From Oreohelix idahoensis (Eukaryota > Mollusca > Gastropoda > Stylommatophora > Oreohelicidae), in NCBI GenBank assembly GCA_024509875.1, contig JAMPIV010004259.1, forward strand, positions 62,001 to 126,000: a DNA stretch of 64,000 nt, written 5' to 3'. Under the pieces are notes generated by a model that saw nothing but the letters and a program-made list of their open reading frames with translations, had not been told where the DNA came from and ran no database searches. The translations under genes and the position numbers were made by a program. Positions 32,934-43,558 of the stretch are shown here, piece by piece. The first letter of the stretch is position 1. Each line of letters starts with the position of its first letter.

Positions 32934-33375
32934 TTAGCCACCGACTGTCAAAGCAGTCAGTCCCCTGGTGGCATCTTGTAGGGCAGCAATAAACTGCTTC
33001 TGCTTTGCTCGGTCAGTGGCCATCCTTCGTGCAGTGCCCCAGCTTGTATTCATTCTTTGCATCTCAGCCTCCACAGTTCTCTGCCAAGTTGTGTTTGGTC
33101 TGCCTCTCTTTCGCTTTCCTTCAGTGATCCATAGCATAGCTGTTCTTGTGATGGCATCGGTGTCTTTTCTGAGGACATGGCCAACCCAACTCCTGTGTCT
33201 GCCACCTATGATGTCCTCTTGGTTGCTCCGAGTAAGCAGTTCTTGGTTGGTGATGGTATTCAGCCAAAAAATTCTGAGAATTTTCCTTAGGCAGATTGTG
33301 TGGAAAGAGGACAATTTCGACATTTTCTTCTCTGTTACTCTCCAGCATTCTGCACCATAGTGAAGCACAGCTGCT
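32934..33375 (-). pseudogene. LINE RT C-terminal domain, copy 2
   Basis: Relative of 30480-30995 with a longer uninterrupted frame: HYGAECWRVTEKKMSKL, TITNQELLTRSNQED, RHRSWVGHVLR, GKRKRGRPNTTW, then MATDRAKQKQFIAALQDATR and a natural stop at 32934. It is 5'-truncated just before YGAE. The homology ends inside the open frame, so the first residues of that frame are not LINE. Confidence 0.75.
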
Positions 33376-33962
33376 GATGAGATAAAGAAATGGCCTCTGT
33401 TGTAACTGCTATGTCTTTGCCAGGCACAAACGTACAAAAAACAGCAGAGAAAAGTGAATTTAAAAAAAAATCTAGTATTATTGATTCAGTTAGCACAGTT
33501 TTTTTCCCCCTAAAACTGCCTCATTGCAAAAAAATAAATAAAATGATAACAAAAATTGGCATTGAGTCAGTATTACAATAGAAAGATACAATCAAAACAT
33601 GGGAATTTTAGGGGTTTACCATATGTCGGAAACATTCATTTTTTATTAATGTGTTTGCTACTTTTATTTGTAGCACGCCTCTTTCAACCATCTACCATGT
33701 ACATGGATCTGTTGGTTATATCAGGACATGTTTCCTTTATTGTAATATGTTTTTGTTTGTATTTATTTTATACTATATTATCTCTAGTAGGTATTTTTCA
33801 TTTTGCAGTTATAGTTCAAAATGGCTTTTTTATCTAAAATATGATATTTTCTATGCTGGTATGTTTTTAATTTTCACAGGACAGTTTATTTGGTTAATCT
33901 GTATGTATCTGGGGGGAGTCTTTCACCAGTGTAGACTACTGGCTCGGATCCTTATTTATTTT
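33376..33962. other. Probable 3' UTR of the I-type LINE plus flank
   Basis: T-rich + strand (A-rich minus strand) downstream of the LINE stop at 33963. No clear poly-A boundary. No other feature. Confidence 0.35.
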
Positions 33963-34788
33963 TTATATGTTAGCTTTAGTTTTTGTAATATAGTGTTTTA
34001 TTAACTTTTGCACTTCTGAAGGGGTCTTTGTGCCTATGAGATTTTCTAGACTCATTTCTACCTTGTGGTTACTACAGTATGTCTTAATGTTTTGCCTCTG
34101 CTGGTCATACTTTTTGCAGTCCACCAGAAAGTGTCTAATTGTGTTTGGTTCTTCACACTTTTCACATGTGGGTTCCTCAATCATGAAATATCCAGTTCTA
34201 AGCTTGAGCCTCAGCAATTTTTTATTAATTGGTATTTTTAGTTCATCTTGTATTTGACATTTTTTGCTTGGTTTTTTTAGGATTTTATATGAGAGTCTTG
34301 CTTTTTTACTTTGGTCCCATGCTGTTATCCACTCTTTAGTTATTGCTTGAGCAATTAAGCTCTTAATTTCAAACTTCCCTAAGCCTATTTTAATTTTGTT
34401 ATAGCTAGTTCTTCCCCCTTTGGCTTCTTTGTCTGCAAGCTCATTTCCTGCTATCCCCACATGTGATGGTATCCATGTTAGTGTTGCACTGCATCCTATT
34501 GTGTGCAGATATGTATTAACCTGTAGTATTTCCTCTATAATATCTGGCCTGCTACATTCATTTCTGTTTCTGATAGCCAATACTGATGAAAGGGAATCTG
34601 TGAGAATGGTTACTTTATTTGGTGGGTTTTCTGCAGCTATTTATAAAGCTTTTAGGATTGCCACTAATTCTGCTGTAAAGATGGATGCATTACCTGTTAC
34701 TTTGTATCTTTTATAAATTTTTAATTTTGGTATTGCTATTCCTGCTCCTAATTGTCCTTCTTCATCTTTTGACCCATCTGTATATATA
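33963..34788 (-). pseudogene. I-type LINE ORF2, RNase H and C-terminal zinc finger
   Basis: Minus-strand 3' part of a non-LTR retrotransposon ORF2. RNase H carries the full acidic set: YTDGS, AELVA, TDSLSS and ELADKEAK, followed by a C-terminal CEKC...H...C finger (C-x2-C-x7-H-x4-C). The stop is at 33963. One nonsense codon (at 34641) lies between the second and third acidic residues. An RNase H after RT marks the I group of LINEs (for example I or the snail element nimbus). The upstream RT part lies at 63077-64000. The frame is kept across the mariner insertion when the mariner and one TA are discounted. Confidence 0.88.
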
Positions 34789-34814
34789 CGAGGCGTGTTC
34801 AAATGAAACCCGTC
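34789..34814 (-). mobile_element. Mariner, 3' terminal inverted repeat (far end)
   Basis: cgaggcgtgttcaaatgaaa and four more bases match, inverted, the other end at 63053-63076 (24 bp perfect). TA precedes it at 34787-34788. Element A cuts the mariner after 34814. Confidence 0.9.
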
Positions 34815-35973
34815 TGTTGCTGTCATTTTTGACGGAGTCATCTGTCAAGTTATTTGCTTATGTTTTTATCATAAGAATAATTGTGTCTTTACCTGCGATG
34901 TCAGGTTGATTAGGGGTTGTCTTCCCTTGTTTATTCATTCATTGTGTTTGACCTTTAGGGTCAAAGGTAGACAGTTCTGGCGTATGCCCATAGGCAGGGT
35001 TTTTTTAAGCGGGAGTTGAGTTAGACTTCCGGCAAGTCGTGAAGTGTCCTGGAATTTCTGAAGGGACCAAGGGTCCATTGTGTTTTTCGGGGAGAATCTT
35101 CGAAGTGACTGCGATGGCAGTTTTCCCCAGTGAATCTCTGTGCGTTGGAATGACAGCAGAGTTCCTTGTTAGGTTCTGTGGACTCGGTTACAGGTAATAC
35201 CGACTGTTTCCATTATTACGCTTTCGGTGGCAGAACATGTTAGAAGATTACCTAGTCTGTGAACTGCAACTCACCGGTCCTCCATTACAGAACATATATG
35301 TTGTGCTCAAGGTAGCCATCCAAGACTATTAGTCTTCATACCATCCAGAAATCCAGTGACGAAGATATATTGTGGGAGCCGCAGATTGGCGGCATATTTA
35401 TGTCCACATACGCATTACTGCAGGGTTGATGGTAACCTGCTTATCAGAAGTACACAGCTGACTTCAGAACGAGGCCTGTTTTTTCGGCTATTATACTACA
35501 GCCTGATAATGTGCAATTGGCGGGGAATGCCAAGTTGTACCTATGTGTCAAGGTGATTAAGGTATCTGACGCGTTTAGTCAGAGAGATCAGGCGGCATTT
35601 TTGAACTGTCATTGAATAACATTATTATTGACCATGCACGAATATTGGAATGTTTACCAGCCCTTTTGAACGCCTGATGTATTATTATCGATTTCCGGTC
35701 AGCATGACCTTGTTTACAATGACTGTTCCTGTTGATGCTACTATGTGTGTTATCGTCAATAAATGTTTTGAAACGTGCCTGCAGTGTTCAAGCATCCTTG
35801 ACTACTGCATGTGAGTGTAGGGGTTGCAGTGTCTACATATATACGAGCCTAAACACATTCACGCCTTCATTCGCACCCACACTCAGTTCATCATACGCCA
35901 GCACTACACATCTAACAACATGTATACTGTCTTGGGCCAGTGATCACCTCAACAAGAGAAAAAGACAGTTACA
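34815..35973 (+). repeat. Element A 5' LTR (1159 bp)
   Basis: Begins TGTTGCTGTC and ends GACAGTTACA. CAATAAATG near 35757 is a candidate poly-A signal. Confidence 0.95.
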
Positions 35974-35977
35974 TTTT

Positions 35978-35995
35978 TGGTGGACCAGTTACGTG
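35978..35995 (+). promoter_or_regulatory. Element A primer-binding site
   Basis: TGGTGGACCAGTTACGTG begins four bases after the LTR. A weaker echo, CATTTCTGGTGGACAGAG, lies at 36009-36026. Element B has a related site, TGGTGGGCCAGTGTGC. The tRNA is not assigned. Confidence 0.6.
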
Positions 35996-36162
35996 GGCTC
36001 TTCTGATACATTTCTGGTGGACAGAGCGAGCAATTAACATTATTGATGACATTAATGTGGTCCAGAAATTTACATTTCATGGGGCTATTTGCGTGAGAAG
36101 GACAAGTACACATTACATTTCTGATCTGTGGGTCTAAGCTACACACTGGACAGCTGTAACAC

Positions 36163-37122
36163 TGTAGAGTCTAGTAGATGTAGAGTCTACTTTATTCACC
36201 GTTGAAGTCGTTATAGACTATGCTGCATACATGGTGTATGGGTTGTAATAATATGCCGTGGTTAACAACTGTCAATGAAGTTAATTTAACTGTTATCAAC
36301 TTCAGTCGGGCTTATATATGGCCGACACAAATTCAACATTATGAAACAAGGGTGTAGTCTGAAGTACTGACCACAACTGATAAAAGGATGTAAGTCGAGT
36401 CCATTTTCTTGACGAAGATGCAGACAATTTATTACAGACGTTAGTACAAGTTCAAACGTAATATTTATAAGCATGCATCAACAACGTAGATTACTTCTGG
36501 GATATGACAGTTCATATTGTTCTCGTTCTTTCCAATTTCTATTAATCATGAGCTTGATCAACATCTTATAATAAGGACCGACCCTTCAAGGACGGTGACC
36601 GACCTTCATGGTAATAATTTCTTCTTGGCTTGATTGGAGCCTACACGCCACGAAGGGGCTTCTGAAGTAATCCATAAAAAATGCAATAATAACCTTCAAA
36701 ATATTCTGGGTACGTCTGGAACCCACTAGAAATACGACCTGTGGTTCGTATTGAGGTCCAGCCAGATCGAAACACGTCAGAAGGAATGACGAGAAAAATC
36801 ATATAATTAATGTACACATATCGCCCTACCTTGGCCGATACAACTGTGCTCCTCTCCGGAGACTTTGAATACTTTATGAAGGCTTCCCCAATATCCGGGC
36901 AAGCTTGAACAATAGTTCACAAAAATACATGACCGACACCGGTCATGGCCATCAGGTCTCTCCTTACGTCATTGCTCTCTCCTTCTCTTTTTTTCCCTTC
37001 GCGCACCGCGCTGTGCCTTTTTTCCCACTAATCTCCCCGACCGTGCGCAAATAATGAATTATATATATACTTACTCAAATGTGCCCCCACATTTAAATTA
37101 CACGCGCCAAAAGGACGCAACA
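36163..37122 (-). repeat. Element B 3' LTR (960 bp)
   Basis: On the minus strand begins TGTTGCGTCC and ends GACTCTACA. It has a TATATATATAA box near 37066-37054 and an AATAAA at about 36430, giving a plausible U3-R-U5 layout. Confidence 0.93.
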
Positions 37123-37139
37123 GTACCTTCCTCCCACGG
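37123..37139 (-). promoter_or_regulatory. Element B polypurine tract
   Basis: GTGGGAGGAAGGTAC on the minus strand, directly before the 3' LTR, sets the minus orientation of the element. Confidence 0.65.
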
Positions 37140-38149
37140 GACAAAAAAAAGCGAAGCTTTTTTTTGTATTAAGATATAGTTGATCAAGTTCATAGAACAA
37201 TTACTGTAACATCATTTAAAAAATTAAGTTAATTGAAAGTATTAATGTGTGGGATGAAGTATGGAAGAAAACAGAAAACAAATTCCAAATGAAAAGATTC
37301 ACCAAAATAATGTATCAAACTGGTATGAAATACCAATGAAGGAATGAAATAAAGGGATAGAAGGATGAAAAGAAATGGTGAAGAAAAAAAAAAATGAAGA
37401 CGACAATAAAACAGAAATAAAAAAAATTTGAAATGTAAAATGAATGTATGTCAATTGACAAATTGTAACAAAATGACACAAAGTCAATTTTAAAAGTAAC
37501 ACAATAGAAGAAAATTGACACAATCCCAAAGCATGTGTTGCAAGAATGAACAACACGGCCTAACTAGGTATGATAATAATAGCATGTGAAGTTAACTGTG
37601 TGAAAACTATCAAGCGCCAATAATGCGCAATCATAATAAATATATAAATATCTCACATTATTTATAAATTATACTAAACTAATTAAGTTACTAGTTTGGT
37701 ACTAACTAAAATGTTACTGGAATATTTTTAAAAATGTCACTTATATTCCTCCATGAAAAGTTCAATTGTTATTAATAAAAAACGAAGTACCGAAAAGAGT
37801 CACTAAGTCATAATGTCAAATTGCAAAACTGTCAGTAATTTAAGCTAATAATGTTACTTTGTAGTTAAAATGCTATCTCCTTATAACTGTTAAGTTCACG
37901 TAATAGAGCTTTAACTTAAAGTTCCAATTATCTAAATTTATTCCACACTTGAAAGCTAATAGTAGTAATGTTAATACTAATGCGCTTAAATGTCATTGAT
38001 AGTAAATATAAATGGAAATAATGTTTCCTTATATTGTATTGTTAGATGAGAATCAATTCCCGTACATGTCACTGTTGCAGTAGCGACTTAATTATGTAAT
38101 GTATAGGCCTATAGATCCGGAAACGTTAGGTAAAATATCCATTAAAAAA
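37140..38149 (-). other. Element B 3' non-coding region
   Basis: AT-rich with no supported frame. The small hydrophobic frames at 37299-37556 are low-complexity. Confidence 0.5.
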
Positions 38150-38396
38150 AGTTAGTTGCTTATCCTTTACAGGACGTGGCAATCAACCCCAGCTTTTATT
38201 GGCTGTTTGTGATTTTTCTAGGCAATTATTTCATTCAGTAGTTTGCCATTGCTTTCTGAACGGTACGGCGCTTATACCATTGTTAAAAATCCACACAAAG
38301 CGATCTGCTACCAAACCGCCTGCAGCAGGTTTCGAACCTGGTATATCTGGATTATGAAACTGCGTTCATATCCATTAGGCCACAGACGCCGACAAA
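38150..38396 (-). mobile_element. tRNA-derived SINE inside element B
   Basis: Minus-strand head with CTGTGGCCTAATGGATATGA (A box) and GGTTCGAAACC (B box, perfect match to the consensus), followed by a GCAATGGCAAACTACT block. No clear poly-A tail or target duplication, so the limits are approximate. Confidence 0.7.
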
Positions 38397-38445
38397 ATAT
38401 CCATATCAATGCGAAATGTCAAAATCCTGTAATTATACAAATAAA

Positions 38446-38708
38446 CTACGATTGAATACTAGGTAATGTAGAGGTGGTACACTCTGTAATGCGCAGCGGT
38501 TCTGTAAAATCATGAAGGCATCTGGAAAGTGTGTCAGCAAGAACATTCTCCGATCCAGGAATTGCTCGAATGGTGTAATTGAACGGCTGCAAGGCAATTG
38601 CAGTAGATCTGGATGGTTTCAGTAGTGTTCCTGAGTAACACTGTAACAATGACGCCCCGATGTCCACCTTGGAAGAGCAGCTGCGAAGAACAAATGGTAG
38701 GTCTTTGT
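38446..38708 (-). pseudogene. RNase H scar of a Ty3/gypsy pol in element B
   Basis: The minus strand encodes DLPFVLRSCSSKVDIGASLL and QCYSGTL, then jumps directly to LKPSRSTAIALQPFNYTIRA and NVLADTLSRC. Element A has the same blocks separated by about 70 residues, so an internal deletion removed the middle of RNase H. The first catalytic Asp (RSDAS in A) is Cys here. It is dead, and it is the only pol remnant in B. Confidence 0.85.
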
Positions 38709-39701
38709 TTGGGTAAACATAAAATGGGCGTGGATGAAAAGAAAGATTTTATTAAGACTAAAGTGGTATGACACTCAATATACCACCGTACAATGTTAGG
38801 TAGTACTCTTTAATAATACAGAAAGACATGCAGTGATAATAGTCAACAAAAAGGAAACGCAGGTGACAAAGGCCCACATCTCAAAGGCTGAACTAAAGTC
38901 ATAGCCTGTGGAAAAGTAAAGCAGTGAGACAAAAGTCGTTGAATAAGAAAATACTGAGTTAATCGGCCCAGTAAAAAAATAACAAAATATAAATACAACA
39001 AGTGTAGAATCTGAACAGACAGGATATATGAAAATAAAGAAATGCTAATATGTTAAGACATAAATGATATAAAGAACAGAGAGGTATCTGCAATAGAAGA
39101 AAAGACAAAAAACATCCGGAAGAATGAAAAGTAACGCACCCACAAACGCAACTATAAAGTGCGTGGTGCAGAGTTTTGTACAAGTCGCACGTCTAAAAGA
39201 TGGTGCGCAAAAAGTGAACCATGTATTAAATTAATTGCTCTGTGAGCGTCGCGAAAGTTATTAAAGCGCACAAAAGCAAGCTTTTTAAAAGAATTTTGAA
39301 GTTCGAACTAGCGAACAAATTTAACATTACCGATTTACTGAAAAAAATGTTTCAGTGCATACCAAGTGGTATGAGACGGAATGTTGCGCACCGGAACAGT
39401 GCGATTCAGTGACATATGATCTCGGTCAGGTCGCAACTGAGCCAGAGTATCATTTAAAGGATTATGTGTCGCGCGTGATAATCGTGACAAAGAATGAAAT
39501 CACATATTATATTTTTCCTTGCATGATGTAACAGTAGGATAAAATATAAATGCTAGAAAAATATTATGTATAGGAACAGCCTAAACTAACAAAGTCATAG
39601 AGAAAGATATGACTCGGAAGAAAAGGAATACCGACTAGTAAAGGAAAGAAGCGATGACTGCATTTGCTGAGTCATCCAAGACAAAATTCAACATCAATTA
39701 G
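38709..39701 (-). other. Element B, between ORF and RNase H scar
   Basis: About 1 kb of non-coding DNA; nothing recognised. Confidence 0.5.
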
Positions 39702-42700
39702 CTAATATCTGCGTGAAGCAGAATCAGGTACCAATTGTAAATGAAGAGAATGGTGGTGAAAACACACACCATTGTCCCGCTCGATAACCATGCGAGCATC
39801 TCTATTGGTCCTAAATGTAACCACGGCGTCACCATACCTCTTATTGGTATGTGGCAATAGACGCACAAACCTAACGTCTGCCGTGTTGTTAAGGAAATCG
39901 CCAAGTTCCTGCCAAGTAGTTCGATGTGGCAGATTTCTTACCAAGACAGTGCGAGAAAATGCCCTTTTACCAATATATGTAGTATTATTGTCCCTCAATT
40001 TGGAGTAAGGATTGCCTTGATGCTTATTCCATTGATCACTATTTACGTTGTTATTTCCCAAACGCAACGTATCCTTATTGTATACTGGAACATACTGGCT
40101 AGACCGAGTATGACCTCTAATTCCTTTTAAACCCACAGGTTTAGAACATGTCATAGTAGATAACCTGACAGGCATATTTACGCATTTGTGTTTAGATGTA
40201 CTAATATTCGTAGAATTATGTAAATGCGCAACACCTGTATTATCACCATGAATAGTACCGTTTTTAGAAACAGCAGCAAACTCTGTGTCAACCTTTTTAA
40301 CACTAACCCTACTATGAAGAGCAGAGGCACTACAACTATGTTGTAACCCCAGAGGATGATTGGCAGTATCAATGCCAGCATTGATGGTATCTAGATTACC
40401 ACGCTGTGTATAGAGATATTTATAAAAATACTTTGAACCAATCAGAACCTCATCAGAACCCACCGGTTCACTCTGGACATACTGGTCTGGCTTTTTAGTA
40501 CCTAAGGGCTGCACCTTTGTAATATTCTTAGGAATGATGTTAGAACTCTCACTCCCTGATGCAATCTGATCCTGTCGATGAATGGATACCTTTTTAACTG
40601 CGAGCATAGAATCATTAGTTAAATCATTTGTTAAACTGCTTACATTGCCACTGGCCTGTCGCCGAGACTTACACTCCACAGAGGCAGTATTAATGCGAGG
40701 AGAATCCATGATATTGTATCGATGACTAGGGAAAATATACCTGCCTCGATATGATCTCCTCACTCTTTCAATATGTGATGACGTGATATTATCATTCTTA
40801 GTGGGCCTAGATTTTTTTGTGGATGTCATATACTGATCCAACCCATGAAGAACCCCATCAGTGTGCAAGGCTGATGGCTTAACGTAAGTCGGAGACGACT
40901 GTTTTCTAGGCAAAGTGAAAACTTTGCTGACGGACTTATTTGTCTTCATTTTATTATCTGCGTTCATCCTAACTCCCAAATCATCATTCAATGTAGTAAA
41001 ATCATTTGCACTATTGATTGTTACCGCAGTTTTCTTAGAATCAGATTCACCCTGACCCTGTCGCCAAGGCATATTCCCTGTAATGGCAGTATTTTTCTGT
41101 AGAGGGAAGTTGTATGTCCCTCGGAATGATTTCTTAAAACCCTGAAGACTATAAGCATTGAGTGCTAGGTGCGGACTCATTGCTTTGGTAAGGTGTTGAT
41201 CATCAACCTTACGTTTAACAACATCAACCCCAACCCTAGACAACTCCTTGTTGTTTAAGACCACATTTCTTACTACATCAAACCTCTTTCTTAATTCATT
41301 ACCTTCAGAAGACAGGCATGCGATCTTCTGCATCTGCTTCTTATTTAATTTATTTAAGTTAGTTGTTATTTTCCTCTCACTAGCAAGTAAAGAGTCGACT
41401 GTGATCAATGCTGTTGAGAGTTCAAAGATTTGTGGTGTTTTCTTTTCTAATTCAGTATACATATGTTTTTCATTCAGGAGTAAATCTTCCAATGTAGACA
41501 CCCTGTCATCAGTGAAACAATCAATACTCGAGGTTGATACAGTAACAGTGTGAACAGATTCTATTTTCCCTTCATTTTCTGATTTTATTTCATCAAAAAT
41601 TTTCTTATATGTCTCATTTTCTCTATGGGAATCAATTATTAATTTCTTATTATATTCACGCAATAATGCCAAGTCGCGCGTGGAAGAGTTCACCCTACTT
41701 GTCTGGTCGTTCAACATCTGTTTTAATGAAGTCACCTCCTCGTCCAACTTTTCTTCCTGTCCAAGAAAACATTCATAAAATTTATTATCATCGGAATGAA
41801 ATATTCCCATTATGTTATTCTCCTCAAATAACACACTGTCATTTTCCCCGTTTTCTATCTCAATCTTTGACTTTATGTCGCTAGGTAGGCAGAACTGTGT
41901 ATCTATGTCCTTTTCATAGTAACTGGATCCGACCTGCATATCATCAGGCAGAATCAAATCACATTGAATGTACTGGTCTGTACATGGTCGACTCAGGTTA
42001 TACCTTTGTTTTTCAAATTTTGATTTCAAAATTGAGACTTCAGCTTTCAGCTCCTGAATAACCGAGTTCAAAGTATTATTCTCCTTCAATGTATTTTCTG
42101 AAAGCTCCTTAGAATTTGACAGTTCCAATTGTGATGACGCGAGGTTTGTATTGGCACTCTCGACCTGTGAAGTTAGAGTCCTTATCCTCTCATTTAAATC
42201 ATTAATCAACATCTCCTTGCTCTCAAGGATCTCCGACAACTCATCTACTTTGTTTTCCTCCTCAATATCTTCTAAAAGTTTCTTATGTCTAAAAGACAAT
42301 TCATGAACTTTATTAGTATTCGCTGTCAACAGCGTCATCTGATTCTTCAGTGAAACATTTTCAGACTCTATAACCAATAACTTATTCTCATACTCTCTCT
42401 TTAGCCGCTGCAACTCATTAGTAAGAGCCATATCTTTACATAATTGTTCCTCCTTATTATGATCATCAGGAATGTTGTTTTGAAGCATATTATTTATATT
42501 CTTCAATATATGATCGTGTTTCACATGAGTATATTGCTGCACAAATATACGAAGGTTCACAGACAGTAAATCCGCTAAATCTTTAGCCATTATTAAATGA
42601 GGGACGGAGTGAAAATTATCCTCAGCAAAAAACTTTAGGGATATTGACGCATCTGACAAAAAACGATCCATCACATGCTGTTCAAGTTCTGAGCCATGTA

Positions 42701-42752
42701 ATCTATCAATCTCCCAACCGTCCTGGAGAATCTCATCCAGAATAGACCTCAT
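39702..42752 (-). CDS. Element B ORF: 1016-aa coiled-coil protein with C-terminal RRM
   Basis: I do not recognise this gene as a whole. It is an intact 1016-codon frame. Residues 1-100 have no known fold. About 100-250 and 330-500 are heptad-like coiled coils rich in E, K, L and N. About 510-930 is polar and likely disordered. The C-terminus is an RNA-recognition motif: RNP2 VLVRNLP at 936-942 and RNP1 RYGDAVVTF at 972-980. Two motif pairs recur inside: DQYIQ...GSSYYEK...TQ (259-286) with DQYVQ...GSKYFYK...TQ (756-783), and KSFRGTYNFP (541-550) with RSYRGRYIFP (666-675). It shares strand with its element and fills the place of gag-pol. It may bind the element's RNA; a coiled coil plus RRM recalls LINE ORF1 proteins, but descent from them, from a host gene or from gag is undecided. 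No protease, zinc knuckle or polymerase motif is present. Confidence 0.85.
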   Translation of the reverse strand: MRSILDEILQDGWEIDRLHGSELEQHVMDRFLSDASISLKFFAEDNFHSVPHLIMAKDLADLLSVNLRIFVQQYTHVKHDHILKNINNMLQNNIPDDHNKEEQLCKDMALTNELQRLKREYENKLLVIESENVSLKNQMTLLTANTNKVHELSFRHKKLLEDIEEENKVDELSEILESKEMLINDLNERIRTLTSQVESANTNLASSQLELSNSKELSENTLKENNTLNSVIQELKAEVSILKSKFEKQRYNLSRPCTDQYIQCDLILPDDMQVGSSYYEKDIDTQFCLPSDIKSKIEIENGENDSVLFEENNIMGIFHSDDNKFYECFLGQEEKLDEEVTSLKQMLNDQTSRVNSSTRDLALLREYNKKLIIDSHRENETYKKIFDEIKSENEGKIESVHTVTVSTSSIDCFTDDRVSTLEDLLLNEKHMYTELEKKTPQIFELSTALITVDSLLASERKITTNLNKLNKKQMQKIACLSSEGNELRKRFDVVRNVVLNNKELSRVGVDVVKRKVDDQHLTKAMSPHLALNAYSLQGFKKSFRGTYNFPLQKNTAITGNMPWRQGQGESDSKKTAVTINSANDFTTLNDDLGVRMNADNKMKTNKSVSKVFTLPRKQSSPTYVKPSALHTDGVLHGLDQYMTSTKKSRPTKNDNITSSHIERVRRSYRGRYIFPSHRYNIMDSPRINTASVECKSRRQASGNVSSLTNDLTNDSMLAVKKVSIHRQDQIASGSESSNIIPKNITKVQPLGTKKPDQYVQSEPVGSDEVLIGSKYFYKYLYTQRGNLDTINAGIDTANHPLGLQHSCSASALHSRVSVKKVDTEFAAVSKNGTIHGDNTGVAHLHNSTNISTSKHKCVNMPVRLSTMTCSKPVGLKGIRGHTRSSQYVPVYNKDTLRLGNNNVNSDQWNKHQGNPYSKLRDNNTTYIGKRAFSRTVLVRNLPHRTTWQELGDFLNNTADVRFVRLLPHTNKRYGDAVVTFRTNRDARMVIERDNGVCFHHHSLHLQLVPDSASRRY

Positions 42753-43538
42753 GTCTAATTTTTTTTTAATATACTCCTACTCAATATGTTAAATATTTCC
42801 TAAAGAAATTCAAATTATTCCTAAACCAATGTATGGCAAGGTCCTGTACGTAGAACCTAAATAATTCCAATTTCCAATTATTAATAACGTTATAGTAATA
42901 TATCTAAGTGCTTTCCCTAGTAAACAAAACACTTTCCCATTACTCATAACATGTTGATATCCAATGTAGGTCGGAACCCCAAAAAAGTATAAACGTGTGT
43001 ACGCAAAACAAAATGGAGTTTACATTTGACGTCACAACTCCTACGTCACAGTTTTGTGCGTAACAATTAAAAGATTTTCCCCAAATGATTTATAATATAT
43101 TAATCTATTTAGGAGTCATATTAAGGGCTTTAGCCTGCTTAATAAAATAATCTAAGGTAGACATTATATAATATTTATCTGAAATAATTCTCCTTAAAAG
43201 TGTTACTCAATTAATATCAAATTATTTTTCACTCTAATCAGTGTAACACGTTCTTGTCCAAGAACGGTATGCAATATCATAACTATTAGATATTATTTAT
43301 CAATGAAATGGTTTATGCATTTAATATATCAAGATACACTAGAAGAAACAATATAGACAATAGCAACAGGACAAGATGAATAGGACAGATGAAAACGTTC
43401 GCAGAAATCAAATAAAATAGAATGTAGAACAAAATTCGGATGTTGCAAAGGATGCAATAATATCTGCGAAGGGCAAAGTAACAAGACGATTTCAAAAGAT
43501 TATTTTTCATGGATATTCGTTCCCTTGAAACTTGTTCA
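42753..43538 (-). other. Element B leader
   Basis: About 0.8 kb between the primer site and the ORF, AT-rich, no supported coding. Confidence 0.55.
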
Positions 43539-43556
43539 TAGCACACTGGCCCACCA
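43539..43556 (-). promoter_or_regulatory. Element B primer-binding site
   Basis: On the minus strand TGGTGGGCCAGTGTGC starts two bases after the 5' LTR. It resembles the element A site (TGGTGGACCAGT), supporting common ancestry. Confidence 0.65.
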
Positions 43557-43558
43557 GA

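Noticed and set aside
37299..37556. Hydrophobic minus-strand frames in element B as an envelope or membrane gene
   Set aside because: Low-complexity Phe/Ile/Ser translation of A-rich DNA. No signal-cleavage or fusion features and very short.
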